Shown here: positions 1-6,514 of the stretch, piece after piece
Numbering within the stretch: position 1 is the stretch's first letter
How the letters are laid out: every line of letters begins with the position of its first letter
Source of the DNA: Flagellimonas myxillae
Lineage (GTDB): Bacteria > Bacteroidota > Bacteroidia > Flavobacteriales > Flavobacteriaceae
DNA length: 64,000 bases
NCBI RefSeq assembly: GCF_023502235.1
Contig: NZ_JAMFLY010000003.1
Coordinates: 496,001 to 560,000 of the forward strand
Reading direction: 5' to 3'
Notes under the pieces: generated by a model
The model's input: the letters and a program-made list of their open reading frames with translations, nothing else
Databases searched by the model: none
Told to the model about the DNA's origin: nothing
Translations under genes and position numbers: made by a program

Positions 1-953
1 CAATTAAGAATATCTTCTCTTTTGGATTTGATGAATGTTTTGATTTTATCAAAATTGTCATATTCCTTCATAATAAAATCAAATACTAAACCCCAGATAA
101 TGTAGACAACAAACCCGGCGAATATTATGCCCCAAAACTCTGCTTTGGTAAAAGCAATTTGAACATTGAAATCCGGTGAGTTTAGTGTTTTCTCAATGTC
201 ATATATCTTTTTTTCTATTTGGTATGCCAGTATCGCATCAAAAATAAAAGTGACAATAAATAGGGTACCTATCTTGATATAGGAGGTCCAATTTTTATGT
301 TTTTGGAACATGTGGATAAGATATCCTAGCCCCATAAAAGCGAAGGGTATGGTAGAAACGAAAATACCCTCAAGCCACCCATCTTCAATCGCCTTGGTCA
401 AGGCATTGGCATCAAAGATTGCATTGGTCAATTGGTTGGTGTCAAACACTTTGAAAAAAGCGGAATACGATGCCGATATATAAAAAACCAGTAGATAGAA
501 TGTAATAGGAATCAATACTATTAAGCCTAAGTAAAATTGGGCTTTGGGCTTTTTGTCTGCATCTTCAACATATTTTTCAGGGTTTTGTTTTACATCGGCT
601 ATTTCATTTCTATAGTTTGAGATTTTTTGTTCCAAAGCTGAAATGCCTTCTTCTGCTATGGCCTTAACGGTTTTCCTTTTTTTCAATTCAATCTCATACT
701 TGCTTTTTTCCTGTACATAGGGCTCTTTCAATTCTTTTTGCAGTTTCTGGTTTTCCCTGCATTTCCCCTTATAATCCATATACACATCTTGCAAGCAGGC
801 TTTGAAAATCATATGATTTCCTTCTGCTTGTTTTGAGGAACCGTAACCGCTTTCAAAAAATGTGAGCTTTATTTTTTCTTCTTCTTGCTCTTTTCCCTCT
901 ACTTCCTGAGGGGCCGTTTTTTTAATCGAAAATATTTTTTTTAAGGAGTTCAT
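1..953 (-). CDS. Partial coiled-coil/four-helix membrane protein (C-terminus outside window)
   Basis: Open reading frame starting at ATG 951-953 and running off the left edge after 317 codons. I do not recognise the family. Residues 1-40 are acidic and charged. Residues 60-125 are Lys/Glu-rich and likely coiled coil. Four hydrophobic segments follow at about 140-162, 197-216, 224-245 and 272-293, and a charged tail continues past the edge. It starts 1 bp after the stop of the TerB-like gene, so it is probably the last visible gene of an operon running 1996 to 1. An inner-membrane protein with a large cytoplasmic N-terminal coiled coil is the safest description; a link to defence or transfer functions would be guesswork. 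Confidence 0.8.
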   Translation of the reverse strand, partial: MNSLKKIFSIKKTAPQEVEGKEQEEEKIKLTFFESGYGSSKQAEGNHMIFKACLQDVYMDYKGKCRENQKLQKELKEPYVQEKSKYEIELKKRKTVKAIAEEGISALEQKISNYRNEIADVKQNPEKYVEDADKKPKAQFYLGLIVLIPITFYLLVFYISASYSAFFKVFDTNQLTNAIFDANALTKAIEDGWLEGIFVSTIPFAFMGLGYLIHMFQKHKNWTSYIKIGTLFIVTFIFDAILAYQIEKKIYDIEKTLNSPDFNVQIAFTKAEFWGIIFAGFVVYIIWGLVFDFIMKEYDNFDKIKTFIKSKREDILN

Positions 954-954
954 A

Positions 955-1353
955 TTATTCTTCCATTTTGGATATCAATTCTTTTAGCGGAATATTGGCC
1001 TTGGCGTTTTCTAAAAGAAATTCACAGATATCTTTAATATTCTCTTCTTCGAAATCAAATTTTAGGCAGTACTTTCTTAGGGTATTTACCTCATCATCTG
1101 TTACAATGCCATCGGCCCATATCATTATGGCCAAATCATATAGATATTCAATTTTTTTCTCTAGTGATGTTGGTATGATGGAATCTTGTGATGGATGTAA
1201 TAAAATATCGTTTAATTGATCTTTACTTATTCCTCTTTCCTCAGCAAATTTGTAAAGCATTTGCAATTCCAGAACATCAAAATTGTCATCAGTAAATGCA
1301 ATCTGATAAAGTCTCAAAAAATGACTTTTCAATTCAGTGGAAATATTCATCAT
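955..1353 (-). CDS. TerB-like small helical protein
   Basis: About 132 residues, all alpha-helical, with the spacing and acidic character of TerB/DUF533-type domains: a first helix pair containing FxxLYQIAFTDDNFD, then IEYLYDLAIMIWADGIVTDDE, the hallmark 'A..DG.v...E' repeat of this fold. The fold is associated with tellurite-resistance loci and with membrane-linked stress or defence modules; the function here is unknown. Several start codons are adjacent (GTG 1356, ATG 1353, ATG 1350) and no Shine-Dalgarno is present; I take the first ATG. It lies between the excalibur gene and the membrane protein with gaps of 9 and 1 bp, so it is likely co-transcribed and may partner the membrane protein. 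Confidence 0.75.
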   Translation of the reverse strand: MMNISTELKSHFLRLYQIAFTDDNFDVLELQMLYKFAEERGISKDQLNDILLHPSQDSIIPTSLEKKIEYLYDLAIMIWADGIVTDDEVNTLRKYCLKFDFEEENIKDICEFLLENAKANIPLKELISKMEE

Positions 1354-1362
1354 CACAACATG

Positions 1363-1662
1363 TTAGTTAATATTGTTTTCACAGGCTATTCCATCATTGT
1401 CTCTATCTAAATTGGAATAGCAATTTCTATTACTTTCAAAAGCGGACTGAGCTGCAGTTTGAGACGAAAAATCAGAACAATTGCTATCGCAATCTGAATC
1501 GTTTTCACATGATATGGTTATTAAGATTATTGCCGTAATTATAGCGAAGCCAAAGCAACCCTTTTTCGTTTTCCTTCCTTTGGATTTTTTAAGTGATTTG
1601 TTCACAAAATGGCCTTGAACGTATGTGCCATCTTTCTTGTAATATCCTCTGCGATACTTCAT
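1363..1662 (-). CDS. Excalibur calcium-binding domain membrane-anchored protein
   Basis: 99 residues. The N-terminus MKYRRGYYKKDGTYVQGHF is a short basic motif seen in many small flavobacterial proteins (recalled family knowledge). One hydrophobic segment at about 36-52 ends in a Cys (ITISC) and could be a membrane anchor or lipobox, though it lies far from the start. The C-terminus carries an excalibur domain, with NxNCYSNLDRDNDGIACE giving the DxDxDG loop and CE end that bind calcium. Expected to sit outside the cytoplasmic membrane. It lies in the small-protein operon downstream of DUF1508 and the Pro/Lys peptide. Confidence 0.8.
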   Translation of the reverse strand: MKYRRGYYKKDGTYVQGHFVNKSLKKSKGRKTKKGCFGFAIITAIILITISCENDSDCDSNCSDFSSQTAAQSAFESNRNCYSNLDRDNDGIACENNIN

Positions 1663-1670
1663 TTAATACT

Positions 1671-1796
1671 TTATTTAGGAGGTTTTCTTTTATGCGGTTT
1701 CACAGGTACGGTTTTAGGACTATTAGGATTTTTTCTTGGCACTGGAGAAGGTTTAGATCTTTTGTGTGGTTTTACGGGAACTGTTTTCTTTGCCAT
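1671..1796 (-). CDS. 41-residue Lys/Pro-rich peptide with an exact internal decapeptide repeat
   Basis: Short gene starting at ATG 1794-1796, 11 bp after the DUF1508 stop. The 41 residues contain the decapeptide KTVPVKPHKR twice, joined by a Pro/Ser/Lys linker, and end in KPPK. It is highly basic with no hydrophobic segment. A longer in-frame start at 1877 would overlap the DUF1508 gene and give an N-terminus of unrelated character, so I reject it. Function unknown; the composition suggests nucleic-acid or cell-wall polymer binding, which is inference. Position between two recognisable small genes supports real expression. Confidence 0.6.
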   Translation of the reverse strand: MAKKTVPVKPHKRSKPSPVPRKNPNSPKTVPVKPHKRKPPK

Positions 1797-1807
1797 TTCA
1801 AAATGTA

Positions 1808-1996
1808 TTAACTGGTCAAATCTTCTACCTGCGCAAAGGGCGCATCTCTTTTTACCGCTTCGATTCCGTTTTTGCACGATTGTTTATAGTTGTACATCTC
1901 GCTTGTAGCGATGATTTCACCATTGCCTTTGGAGCGAAGGTTAAAATAGAATTTACCGTTGCTACTCTTTTTGATTTCAAATTTTGGAAATGCCAT
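1808..1996 (-). CDS. DUF1508 (YegP-like) protein
   Basis: 62 residues carrying one YegP/DUF1508 unit: FEIKKSSNGKFYFNLRSKGN followed by EIIATSEMYNYKQSCKNGIE, the classic beta-hairpin/helix pattern of this family. Members are small cytoplasmic proteins of unknown function, often one or two copies per chain. It is the first gene of an island operon that continues to the Pro/Lys peptide, the excalibur protein, the TerB-like protein and the membrane protein. A TAnnTTTG promoter with a palindrome sits 30-75 bp upstream. ATG 1994-1996 is the only sensible start. Confidence 0.9.
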   Translation of the reverse strand: MAFPKFEIKKSSNGKFYFNLRSKGNGEIIATSEMYNYKQSCKNGIEAVKRDAPFAQVEDLTS

Positions 1997-2024
1997 GATT
2001 CTTTTGATTTTTATTTTGTTTACG

Positions 2025-2069
2025 CAAACCTAAAGGCATTCAAAAAAAATTCCTTACAGATATCTGTAA
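2025..2069 (-). promoter_or_regulatory. Island promoter A: TAGGTTTG -7 box with a TTACAG-N4-CTGTAA palindrome
   Basis: On the minus strand a perfect -7 element TAGGTTTG lies at 2032-2025, 29 bp before the DUF1508 ATG. Exactly 21 bp upstream of it is the perfect palindrome TTACAGATATCTGTAA at 2054-2069. It occupies the place where the usual -33 TTTG should be, and no good TTTG is present there. The same arrangement recurs at 3186-3236. The palindrome is likely an operator or activator site; which regulator binds it is not visible. Confidence 0.65.
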
Positions 2070-2128
2070 AGCAAAAAAGTAATATCAAAAAGATTTTTAA
2101 ATGCTTAGTATTGTTGTTGAAATGAGAA

Positions 2129-2347
2129 CTAATCTTCCCATCCGCAAAGCGTTCTACCCATATTTTTCGCCTCTTTCAAAGTGACCTCATAGATTTTGGT
2201 GGAGCAACAGGAAAGCCCTCGGCAATGCTTGTTATAATGATATCGCTTACTTCCCTTGCCCTTGCAGACATAAACTTTGTTTTTCTCAATAGTTGAAGAA
2301 TTTAAACCAACAAAAAGTATGCAGAGACATATGGCAAATGATTTCAT
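2129..2347 (-). CDS. Small secreted Cys-containing protein
   Basis: 72 residues with an N-terminal signal peptide (MKSFAICLCILFVGLNSST) followed by VYVCKGKGSKRYHYNKHCRG and a C-terminal ACGW-like end (GRTLCGWED). Similar short exported proteins with VYVC...YH...CRGL...C are common in Flavobacteriia as far as I recall, with no assigned role. The conserved cysteines suggest disulphides or metal binding in the periplasm. It sits in a 70-bp-gapped position after the lipoprotein at 2419 and may be its own transcription unit. Confidence 0.75.
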   Translation of the reverse strand: MKSFAICLCILFVGLNSSTIEKNKVYVCKGKGSKRYHYNKHCRGLSCCSTKIYEVTLKEAKNMGRTLCGWED

Positions 2348-2418
2348 AACTAGCAGTAATAATTCAAATTAATAGTTATTTATTCCAATATTTTGCTTTC
2401 ATTTTTTAGTCCAAGGCT

Positions 2419-2793
2419 TTAATTGGGTTGTGAGTACCACGATGAGTCGTTTAATAGTGTTAGACAGAGTCCTGCTATTTCGGAAATTTCAGATTGGTCT
2501 ACTACATCGTGATCTTTTACTGCTCCATCGATGCAGATTTTCAAGTCGGTCGCACTACTCTTCACTTCACTTAGTGATAAATCCTTATTTATCGAATAGA
2601 CGAAGTCAGCACAAGTTGCCAGTTTATTTCTTTCTGTAGCTGATTTCCAATCGATTATTTTGGCTTTATGTAGAGTCCCTCCATTAAACCATTCCTTGGA
2701 TTCTGCAATTGGACCTGATAAATTACTATTATTAGAACAACCACATTTCCAAATGAATAAAACAACCACAATAACAATGATGACTTTTTTCAT
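2419..2793 (-). CDS. Small lipoprotein of unknown function
   Basis: 124 residues. A short hydrophobic leader (VIIVIVVVLFIWKCGCSN) ends in Cys residues that could be lipidated. The mature part is mixed alpha/beta with several Cys. I do not recognise a family. Its ATG overlaps the last 4 bases of the upstream membrane-protein gene (ATGA at 2790-2793), showing translational coupling, so it belongs to the operon that starts at 3158. Confidence 0.6.
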   Translation of the reverse strand: MKKVIIVIVVVLFIWKCGCSNNSNLSGPIAESKEWFNGGTLHKAKIIDWKSATERNKLATCADFVYSINKDLSLSEVKSSATDLKICIDGAVKDHDVVDQSEISEIAGLCLTLLNDSSWYSQPN

Positions 2794-3014
2794 GACTTAT
2801 CGGTTATTTGCTTATCTGAGTTTTCGATTAGTTTTCTTAGTAGATTATTTGTTTCATTCATAATGCTTATACGCTCATCAATTTTATAATACCATAGGAC
2901 GACCCAACGAAATATGAAAAACAATACTAGAAGGAAGCATAGCAATAAAACGAATATTAGGGCTGGCAAGCTAAATTCATTCATCATTAAATCGATTGTA
3001 AATAATATTAGCAT
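2790..3014 (-). CDS. Small single-pass membrane protein
   Basis: 74 residues: one strongly hydrophobic segment of about 25 residues near the N-terminus (LPALIFVLLLCFLLVLFFIF) and then a charged helical tail (YYKIDERISIMNETNNLLRKL) that looks like a coiled coil. The start at 3014 directly follows the TAA of the upstream 47-residue gene with no gap, and the stop overlaps the next gene, so all three are translated as a coupled unit. Function unknown. An internal ATG at about residue 10-11 is an alternative start. Confidence 0.6.
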   Translation of the reverse strand: MLILFTIDLMMNEFSLPALIFVLLLCFLLVLFFIFRWVVLWYYKIDERISIMNETNNLLRKLIENSDKQITDKS

Positions 3015-3158
3015 TTAATTTTTGCACCCATTTCTGTCACAGGTAATCCTCTCATTAGAGTATACCCAATGACTTGCAGAAGTATCAAAACCACATCCTG
3101 TTTCTCCACCTTTATATCCAATGTGCACTTCTCCAGTTTCTGTATTTTTTACAGCCAT
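3015..3158 (-). CDS. 47-residue Cys/Gly protein, first gene of the second small-protein operon
   Basis: Starts MAVKNTETGEVHIGYKGGET at ATG 3156-3158; the longer in-frame start at 3200 would extend into the promoter. The protein has no signal sequence and ends SHWVYSNERITCDRNGCKN, giving three Cys that might bind metal. I recall similar short TGCGFDT...CDKNGCKN proteins in Bacteroidota, function unknown. It precedes a coupled membrane protein and lipoprotein, and is preceded by a promoter identical in layout to that of DUF1508. Confidence 0.65.
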   Translation of the reverse strand: MAVKNTETGEVHIGYKGGETGCGFDTSASHWVYSNERITCDRNGCKN

Positions 3159-3185
3159 GATAATTGTTTTTAAGTTTCCATTAAA

Positions 3186-3236
3186 CAAACCTAATCTCAT
3201 AAAACAATAATCCCTTACAGGATTCTGTAAGGGATT
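3186..3236 (-). promoter_or_regulatory. Island promoter B: TAGGTTTG with long TTACAG-N4-CTGTAA inverted repeat
   Basis: The minus-strand -7 box TAGGTTTG is at 3193-3186. The palindrome core TTACAGGATTCTGTAA is at 3215-3230, again exactly 21 bp from the -7 box as in promoter A. Here the arms extend to 12 bp each (AATCCCTTACAG / CTGTAAGGGATT, 3209-3236). The element also lies 41 bp downstream of the response-regulator stop, so it could serve partly as a terminator for that operon. It lacks a T-run of the usual kind, which favours an operator role. Confidence 0.65.
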
Positions 3237-3277
3237 TAAATTTGTTTTGATAATCGGGTCTTAGGAAAAATTAAAAA

Positions 3278-3943
3278 TCAAATTTTACCTTCCTTTGCGA
3301 GTTTAAATAGCAGGCTTGTGGTATTCTTTGCCTTGTATTCATCATATAGCTTGCTTATTCTTTTGTCAATTGTACTCTCGCTATTTGGAGTCCTATTTTC
3401 TTTTTTAAACTTATCGGAAACTTCTTTCTTGGTGAGGCCGTTTGCGAGTTCTTTTAATATAGCACGATCAAAAGCATCCAATTCAAAAGAATTGTTAGCG
3501 GCAGTCAAATTCAGTTGGGGCGATACAAAAGTCCTATTGTGAAACACTTCGTTAACGGCATTGACCAACTCAACCATTCCTCTTCGGCCCTTGCAGACAT
3601 ACCCGTTAATTTTATCCTCTTTAAAAAGAGCATTGACGTGGCTAGGATTGTTTTCCATAGAGTGGACAATAATTTTTAATTCTGGTTGCTGCGCTCTTGC
3701 TACTTTAATGAGTTCTTGTCCAGAAGTGAGTTTGCGGTCCACATGGTCTTTTTCGAAAAATAAATCGGTGACCATTAACTCGTAAGGCTCATTTTTTTTG
3801 AGGGCCACTTTCAAACGATTAAATGCCTTGTCACAATAAAACTCGCTTTGCAATTCTTCGATTGCCAATTTTTCAGTTAAGGTTTCGGCAATACCTTGGT
3901 TTTCTCCCTGAAAATCTTCTACTAATACTACCTTTTTGAACAT
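3278..3943 (-). CDS. NarL/LuxR-type response regulator
   Basis: 221 residues. The receiver domain (1-130) has the acidic pair E9/D10, the phosphoacceptor in VTDLFF (D60) and a conserved Lys in YVCKG. A GerE-type helix-turn-helix follows at about 150-200 (FDRAILKELANGLTKKEVSD and STIDKRISKLY). The HTH is longer and less canonical than NarL. It lies 11 bp downstream of the sensor-kinase gene, its obvious partner. Likely target promoters include the two palindromic promoters a few hundred bases away, which is inference from proximity. Confidence 0.85.
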   Translation of the reverse strand: MFKKVVLVEDFQGENQGIAETLTEKLAIEELQSEFYCDKAFNRLKVALKKNEPYELMVTDLFFEKDHVDRKLTSGQELIKVARAQQPELKIIVHSMENNPSHVNALFKEDKINGYVCKGRRGMVELVNAVNEVFHNRTFVSPQLNLTAANNSFELDAFDRAILKELANGLTKKEVSDKFKKENRTPNSESTIDKRISKLYDEYKAKNTTSLLFKLAKEGKI

Positions 3944-3954
3944 GTCGTATTCAA

Positions 3955-5895
3955 CTATTTGGGGATTCGGATTTCGGCGCGAAAGCCTTTCTCTTCTTCT
4001 GAATCAAAAGTAATACTTCCACCGAGGGCTTGAATACGCTTTTCTGTATTCCATAGTCCATTTTTTCTCAATAATGATTTTTTTGAAGCCCCGACGCCGT
4101 CATCTTCATAATAAATAGAGAGCTCTTTCTTTTTGACTCTGAATAAAATCACAGTTTGGTCGGCCTTACTATGTTGCGCCATATTCTTAACCAACTCTTG
4201 CAGCACCTTAAAAATTATCGTTTTTGTTTGATGAGATACTAATGGCCAATCAAGTTCTTTGCCACCATCAAAAATCATTTCAACTTCTACCGGTTTGAGA
4301 TATTCCAAAGTCACTTTCAGACTATTCCAAAAATCAGAACCGGTGTCTACCGTATTAATTTCACGCGAGAAACTTCTAATTTGATTGTAGACAGATTCCA
4401 ATTTATCTAAAATGGCAGATTTGTCTTCACCTCTTTGCAGCATTAGCATGGCTTGATTGATTTTACCACCATGGTCATCATGTAATTTTCGGGAAAGTTG
4501 TTCCTCGGTTTCTTGGATAGCCACCAACTTCTCGGCTTTACTTTCCTGTTTTAGCCGATAAGTACGTTGTCTAAAACCGTAAAGCGAAAGGCCTAAAACA
4601 GAGGTAATGAAAAGGAGGCCACCCAAATACAGGGTCTTCTGATTTCGTTGTTGACTGGCCTCCAGTTCTTTTTCAGCATTTTCTTTTTCGAGACGCAAAA
4701 TGGATTCTTGTTTTAGCCGATCATCGTATTTGTATTTAGCAAACTGGGTTTTAACCTTCAGTTCTTGTGTATACAAACTGTCTTGCAAATGAACATAGCG
4801 GTCACGGAGATTGATATTTTGCGGTTGCAATTCCATCAAAAATTTTAAAGCATCTTTTTCTGCACGAGGGATTTTTAAAGTTCTCGAAAGTTGAATAACA
4901 GAATCAAAATAGGATGTTGCTCTTCTTGGGTAAGTTTTAATGTAGAATTCTCCTAAGTGTGTATAACTGGCAATTAGTCCACGATTGTCATTGATTCGTT
5001 TTCGAATTTTTAGTGGTTCAAAAAAGATTTTTGGTTTTTTGTTCTTTTCTGAAAGCCATTTTGCATAAGCTAGGTTGTCCAATGCTCGGGCATACTCACG
5101 TTGATTTTGTTTTAATAAGGAATCTTGGATGATACTTCTCAATATGGCAATGGCATCCTCATACTGGGCATTATCAATATAAGTAACTGCCAAATTATTT
5201 CGATATATTAATCCATCTATTTCAATGCCAGTCATGTTAATGGCCCGATTATAATTCCTTATGGCATCTGAATAATTTAATAACTTACGATGGTTAGTGG
5301 CTAAAAGGTTATAGCATTGAGCAATATATGTGGTGTCTTTTTTAGGTGTTAAAAACTCTATGGCTTCAGTTAGAGTTTCTTTACTACCAAAAAAATCATT
5401 AAAATCCTTTTGGATTGTACCCATATTTAAAAGATTTCTACCTACCCAACTACTATCACCTACTTGCTCATAGTAGCCCTTTGAAAGTGTGTAATTTTGA
5501 AATGCTTTATCTGAATTATGGACTATTTCTGAGAAATAATAGCCCATCAAATAACGCTGCTTAGCGATATAATATGAATCAAGGCCTTCAATAGAGTCTT
5601 GGAATAAATATTCATCGAAAAAAATTAAACTATCATATTGCCTTGAAGAATAGTGGATCCAGGATTTTTGATATGCCAGTTGACCCATAATTTCCTGATC
5701 CCTGACTTTTCTTGAGATTTCGAGTGCCTTATTAATCGCTCTTAATCTTTCATCCAATTTAAGCTTCAAATCCTGGGATTCCAAGAAATAGTGACTAATA
5801 CTATCATTTACTTTTTCGGCTTTTAAGTCATCTCCTTTCTTAGTACAACAAGAAATTGACACTACAATAAGAAGCAAAAGAAGAGAATGTTTCAA
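3955..5895 (-). CDS. TPR-containing lipoprotein sensor histidine kinase (HisKA_3/HATPase)
   Basis: 646 residues. A lipobox-like leader (LLIVVSISCC) is followed by a long helical TPR sensor region (about 40-370). A coiled coil leads to one transmembrane segment near 415-435 (LYLGGLLFITSVLGLSLYGF). The kinase core has the HisKA_3 H-box RKLHDDHGG, the N-box ELVKNMAQHS, G1 DDGVGA and a G2-like GLWNTEKRIQALGG. This periplasmic-TPR kinase class is common in Bacteroidota and pairs with NarL regulators. It should phosphorylate the regulator 11 bp downstream. A hairpin separates it from the tiny lipoprotein gene upstream. Confidence 0.88.
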   Translation of the reverse strand: MKHSLLLLLIVVSISCCTKKGDDLKAEKVNDSISHYFLESQDLKLKLDERLRAINKALEISRKVRDQEIMGQLAYQKSWIHYSSRQYDSLIFFDEYLFQDSIEGLDSYYIAKQRYLMGYYFSEIVHNSDKAFQNYTLSKGYYEQVGDSSWVGRNLLNMGTIQKDFNDFFGSKETLTEAIEFLTPKKDTTYIAQCYNLLATNHRKLLNYSDAIRNYNRAINMTGIEIDGLIYRNNLAVTYIDNAQYEDAIAILRSIIQDSLLKQNQREYARALDNLAYAKWLSEKNKKPKIFFEPLKIRKRINDNRGLIASYTHLGEFYIKTYPRRATSYFDSVIQLSRTLKIPRAEKDALKFLMELQPQNINLRDRYVHLQDSLYTQELKVKTQFAKYKYDDRLKQESILRLEKENAEKELEASQQRNQKTLYLGGLLFITSVLGLSLYGFRQRTYRLKQESKAEKLVAIQETEEQLSRKLHDDHGGKINQAMLMLQRGEDKSAILDKLESVYNQIRSFSREINTVDTGSDFWNSLKVTLEYLKPVEVEMIFDGGKELDWPLVSHQTKTIIFKVLQELVKNMAQHSKADQTVILFRVKKKELSIYYEDDGVGASKKSLLRKNGLWNTEKRIQALGGSITFDSEEEKGFRAEIRIPK

Positions 5896-5913
5896 ATGAA
5901 ATGAGGTTAAATA

Positions 5914-5944
5914 AGCTGCACCTTAAAGATATTAAGGTACAGCT
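5914..5944 (-). terminator. Intergenic hairpin between small lipoprotein and sensor kinase
   Basis: Arms AGCTGCACCTT (5914-5924) and AAGGTACAGCT (5934-5944) with a 9-base loop. In RNA made from the minus strand all 11 positions pair, one as U-G. In plus-strand RNA the same position is a C-A mismatch. The stem is therefore best in the direction of the operon. It lacks a strong U-run and could be an attenuator or partial terminator that lets the lipoprotein be made in excess over the kinase. Confidence 0.5.
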
Positions 5945-5966
5945 CAAATAAAACAAATTATTACAA

Positions 5967-6131
5967 TTATTTGTCCCCGCCAGGAGGAGGAGGAGGAGGA
6001 GGGTTTCCATCATCCCCCTCAGTTGCAATAACTTGGTGTAACGCCTCCGTAGAAGCCACATCTTCCTTGTTACAGGAAAATAAGAATATGTTAAAAACGA
6101 CAGCCATAATGGCCAAAAACACTTTTTTCAT
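5967..6131 (-). CDS. Tiny Pro/Gly-tailed lipoprotein upstream of the sensor kinase
   Basis: 54 residues from ATG 6129-6131. Signal MKKVFLAIMAVVFNIFLFSC with a lipobox Cys, then NKEDVASTEALHQVIATEGD and a tail of seven prolines followed by GGDK. Nothing beyond the lipid anchor, an acidic stretch and the proline run is recognisable. It is the first gene of the unit that continues to the kinase and regulator. A small secreted lipoprotein next to a periplasmic TPR kinase could be its ligand or inhibitor; this is inference. A TTG start at 6158 is possible but adds no signal-like sequence. Confidence 0.65.
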   Translation of the reverse strand: MKKVFLAIMAVVFNIFLFSCNKEDVASTEALHQVIATEGDDGNPPPPPPPGGDK

Positions 6132-6514
6132 CTTTGTGATTTTTTTAATGTTGAACAAAGGGGTGGCTGTCCAGGGTTTTCCCAGAGCTGTTCATTTGGC
6201 TTTTCAGCCACCCGTGAGTTTGGAGTACTCCTTTGTTTTTGGAAAGTGGAAACTGCAAGCGGCTGATTTAGCTACTTTCCATTGGCCTAACACTGGCCGC
6301 TTTACAGAATCCCACAAAAATGAATCTTCTAGAAAAGCTATGTTAGCAAGGCATAGCAAAATTCATTCTTGGTACAAATTAAATTGATGAGGTTAAAATT
6401 CTGATAGACACGGATCTGACATGTATTGGACATGTATTGGACATCAATAAAACTGGTAATTACCAAGGTGAAAACTTCTATTGTTGAAGACGAAAAACTT
6501 GTATTTTTAGTTAG
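6132..6514. other. Divergent intergenic region with inverted and tandem repeats
   Basis: No convincing gene. It holds an inverted repeat GGGTGGCTG (6161-6169) / CAGCCACCC (6205-6213). Two interlocking 7-bp stems follow: GGAAAGT (6241-6247) / ACTTTCC (6274-6280), and AAGCGGC (6257-6263) / GCCGCTT (6296-6302). An exact tandem repeat of ACATGTATTGG lies at 6419-6429 and 6430-6440, 75-96 bp before the plus-strand gene. A TATTTTTA element at 6502-6509 may be a -7 box for that gene. These are probably regulatory sites for the two-component operon and the divergent membrane protein. Confidence 0.5.

Noticed and set aside
1766-2125. Plus-strand frame of 119 codons over DUF1508 and its promoter
   Set aside because: It is antisense to DUF1508 and spans the conserved promoter; composition is Phe/Leu-rich as expected for antisense of Lys-rich genes.
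3209-3236. Simple terminator for the response regulator
   Set aside because: The stem has the shape, but no U-run follows in the operon direction and it matches promoter A's palindrome in both sequence and spacing, so an operator role is favoured.
6301-6313. Third TTACAG site near the kinase operon
   Set aside because: TTACAGAATCC matches half of the promoter B palindrome but has no CTGTAA partner and no TAGGTTTG at 21 bp, so it is not counted with the two paired sites.
5971-6387. Gly-rich plus-strand reading frame opposite the Pro-rich lipoprotein
   Set aside because: The poly-Gly run is the antisense of the proline codons. The minus frame has a proper lipoprotein signal and operon context.
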